Source of the DNA: Deminuibacter soli
GTDB taxonomy: Bacteria; Bacteroidota; Bacteroidia; Chitinophagales; Chitinophagaceae
Length of the DNA: 64,000 nucleotides
Direction of reading: 5' to 3'
Assembly (NCBI RefSeq): GCF_003412455.1
Contig: NZ_QTJU01000005.1
Coordinates: forward strand, 1-64,000
The notes under the pieces were generated by a model. That model was not told the DNA's origin. It saw nothing but the letters and a program-made list of their open reading frames with translations, and made no database searches. Both the position numbers and the translations under genes were made by a program. Positions 62,082 to 64,000 of this stretch are shown here, one piece after another (position 1 is the stretch's first letter; each line of letters starts with the position of its first letter).

Positions 62082-62867
62082 TTATTTGGCAGCACCCTGT
62101 GCGGCTGCTTCAATTACTTTGGCCACTGCTTCGGGCTGTGATATATATACCACATGGCTGGCTTTTACTTCGGTTACTTTTGCACCAATGTGCTGGTACA
62201 TGGTTCTTTCCAGTACAGGATTAATGGCTTTGTCTTCTGTAGCAACAATTGCATAGGAAGGTTTGGTTTTCCATGCAGCCTGGGCAATAGGTGCAGTAAA
62301 GCAGGCGCCCACGATCGGCTGCTGCGAATCGAACATAAAGGCTGCTTTGGCCAGGTTAACATCGCCTGCAAAACACTCGTTAAACAGCGCTTTGTCGAAA
62401 TAAACGATACCGTTTGCATCAGCAGGCAGGATGCCGTTTTTAGGCAATGCCGGACCAGATTGATATACATCCAGTGTTGACTGACCAACTTCAGGTGCAA
62501 AGGCAGCCACATATACCAGGCTTGCTACCTTAGGCGATACACCGGCCTGTGTAATCACCGATCCGCCCCATGAATGGCCTACCAGCACAGCAGGTCCGTC
62601 CTGCTTGTCCAGCGCTCTTGTGGCAGCCTGTACATCATCATTCAGTGAGGTTAAAGGGTTTTGAACCAGGGTAACATGGTATCCGTGTTTTGTCAGTATT
62701 TTATATACACCTTCCCAGCCCGATGCATCAGCAAAAGCACCATGCACAATAACAATATTTTTGATTTTGGAACTGCCCTGTGCCATGCTTTTTAAAGAAC
62801 CGAAAGAGCACAATGAAGCAAGGGCTGCAAATAACAATGATTTACCAAATCTGATCTGCGTTTTCAT
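62082..62867 (-). CDS. Secreted alpha/beta hydrolase
   Basis: This 261-residue protein has a signal peptide (LLFAALASLCSFGSLKSMAQ) and the alpha/beta hydrolase fold. The oxyanion block is VIVHGAFADASGW, the nucleophile serine is in VGHSWGG (near 98), and the histidine is in VKASHVVYISQPE near the end. It is most like the periplasmic esterase-type branch that includes haloalkane-dehalogenase-like and EstC-like proteins. Substrate unknown. It is a single gene behind a strong terminator. Confidence 0.9.
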   Translation of the reverse strand: MKTQIRFGKSLLFAALASLCSFGSLKSMAQGSSKIKNIVIVHGAFADASGWEGVYKILTKHGYHVTLVQNPLTSLNDDVQAATRALDKQDGPAVLVGHSWGGSVITQAGVSPKVASLVYVAAFAPEVGQSTLDVYQSGPALPKNGILPADANGIVYFDKALFNECFAGDVNLAKAAFMFDSQQPIVGACFTAPIAQAAWKTKPSYAIVATEDKAINPVLERTMYQHIGAKVTEVKASHVVYISQPEAVAKVIEAAAQGAAK

Positions 62868-63215
62868 GTTTGTTTATTTTGTAAGATGATGATCCGTTGT
62901 CTTCGAAAGCAAAATTATACACCACCTGAACATAACCGCAGAACAAGGCTGTGAACAGGGCATTTTTACACCTGAACCAGGCATTCACTGTCGCGAACAG
63001 AACTGCATTTAACGATACGGCTAACGGCCATACGTAAATTATTTACCACACACAGCAGGTTGCTATCACTTTGCAAGCAGCCCAAAAACAACTTTAAACC
63101 TTAAACTTCCAACATTAAACACCCATCCACCGAAGTTTTGCCTAAAAACGCCCCGTAAGCGAACAATTCTTTATCTTGAATGCCAGAATATTATTCATCA
63201 AACCAAGATTGCACC
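62868..63215. other. Intergenic region, no gene seen
   Basis: This 348-base gap separates two divergent genes and must hold both promoters. I see no repeats of the families described above, no dyad worth reporting and no clear promoter box. Confidence 0.4.
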
Positions 63216-64000
63216 ATGCAGAAGATCCCCTCCTACCTGTTAGGATTACTATGTGCCGCGTCTGTTGCCGCCTGCGGCTCGGGCACTGATTCAAAAAACA
63301 CCGCAGACAGCACCGCCGCCAAAGATTCCACCACAACCGCCACCGGCGTTAACTACAGGATTGGCGTGCAGATGTGGACTTTCCGTGTGTTCCCCTTTGC
63401 CGACGCGCTGGACAAAGTGGACAGCGCAGGTATTAAAAACATTGAAGCTTTCTGGGGCCAGGATTTGGGCGCCGGTATGAAAGGCAAATTCGGCGGCGAC
63501 ATGACCGACGAAGAAAAAACCAAAGTAAAAGACCTGCTGGCTAAAAAAGGCATCAGCATCGTTGCCATGGGCGTAATTGTGCCGAAAGACAAAGCCGAAT
63601 GGATTAAGGCATTCGAGCTGGCCAAATACTTCGGCCTCAGTTATATTACCTCAGAACCCATCAAAAGTCAATGGGGCATGGTCGACAGCCTGGCCGGCGC
63701 ATACGGTATAAAAGTAGCCATCCACGACCATCCCAAACCCAATGTATACTGGCACCCCGATTCAGTGCTGGCCGCCATACAGGGCCATCCGAACATTGGC
63801 GCCTGCGCCGATATTGGTCACTGGGCCCGCAATGGCCTGAACCCGGTAGACTGCCTGAAAAAACTGGAAGGCCACATCTACGGTGCACACCTGAAAGACA
63901 TCGTGAAATTTGACGACCCCAAAGCAGCCGACACTGTAGTAACAAAAGGTGTTATCGACCTGCCTCCCGTATTCGCCGAACTCAAACGCCAGAACTTCAC
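63216..64000 (+). CDS. Sugar phosphate isomerase/epimerase lipoprotein, truncated by window end
   Basis: The first 261 residues are present and the frame is open to the window end. The N-terminus is a lipoprotein signal (LLGLLCAASVAACGSG) followed by a Thr/Ser/Ala-rich linker. The rest is a TIM barrel of the xylose-isomerase-like type: GVQMWTFRVFPF opens strand 1, IAIHDHPKP-like text (KVAIHDHPKP) and ADIGHWARNGLNP hold metal-binding His and Asp, and GAHLKDI is a later strand. This secreted branch is common in Bacteroidota near sugar-degradation genes, with substrates mostly unknown. The missing C-terminus lies outside the window. Confidence 0.9.
   Translation, partial: MQKIPSYLLGLLCAASVAACGSGTDSKNTADSTAAKDSTTTATGVNYRIGVQMWTFRVFPFADALDKVDSAGIKNIEAFWGQDLGAGMKGKFGGDMTDEEKTKVKDLLAKKGISIVAMGVIVPKDKAEWIKAFELAKYFGLSYITSEPIKSQWGMVDSLAGAYGIKVAIHDHPKPNVYWHPDSVLAAIQGHPNIGACADIGHWARNGLNPVDCLKKLEGHIYGAHLKDIVKFDDPKAADTVVTKGVIDLPPVFAELKRQNF

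Overview
The window looks like a chromosomal segment of a Bacteroidota species, most likely in or near the Chitinophagaceae. The signs are a TonB-dependent receptor with an N-terminal carboxypeptidase-regulatory-like domain, many lipoprotein-type signal peptides, a fumarate-reductase-like sdhCAB order, almost no Shine-Dalgarno sequences, and TAnnTTTG promoter elements in front of several genes. No rRNA, tRNA, CRISPR array, transposase or phage gene was seen. I do not name a genus.

Layout. 0.2-3.7 kb: bioA, flanked by inverted copies of a short intergenic repeat, and an M1 metallopeptidase. 4.3-21.9 kb: one large biosynthetic cluster on the + strand. It has two giant polyketide/PUFA-synthase-like proteins (NPD-NPD-KS-AT-ACP-ACP-KR and KS-AT-DH-PPTase), a free acyl carrier protein, an alpha/beta hydrolase, two GT1 glycosyltransferases and two HxxxD condensation-type acyltransferases. 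The likely product is a polyketide-derived lipid that is glycosylated and acylated. 22-33 kb: thioredoxin, a GMC oxidoreductase with its small subunit, membrane and LiaF-like proteins, a TetR/MFS/HMA-like resistance locus with matching operators, a DUF308-like gene broken by a nonsense codon, a Crp-type regulator, a formylglycine-generating-type enzyme and a YdcF-like protein.

34-46 kb: an L,D-transpeptidase, a decayed arsR beside an SRPBCC gene, MgtC, a PEBP-like protein, succinate dehydrogenase (sdhC, sdhA, sdhB), a large unrecognised protein, an OmpA-like protein, a PNPOx-like protein and a fasciclin protein. 46.4-51.3 kb: a tightly coupled two-gene unit of a CHAT caspase-like protease and a membrane-anchored STAND ATPase, the best candidate here for a defence or regulated-death system. 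51.8-64 kb: a secreted metallo-beta-lactamase-fold hydrolase, a TonB receptor, several regulators (Crp, AraC, GlxA type), a GNAT-like gene with a tiny overlapping partner, a deleted SDR pseudogene, a VOC protein, a hydrolase and the first part of a lipoprotein-type sugar phosphate isomerase/epimerase.

Two threads run across the window. Three genes (DUF308-like, arsR, SDR) are visibly broken, each beside an intact neighbour. The gaps between genes carry several families of degenerate stuttering repeats, one with a recurring core close to TAAGCGAGTATTAAA, that I never noticed inside a gene.
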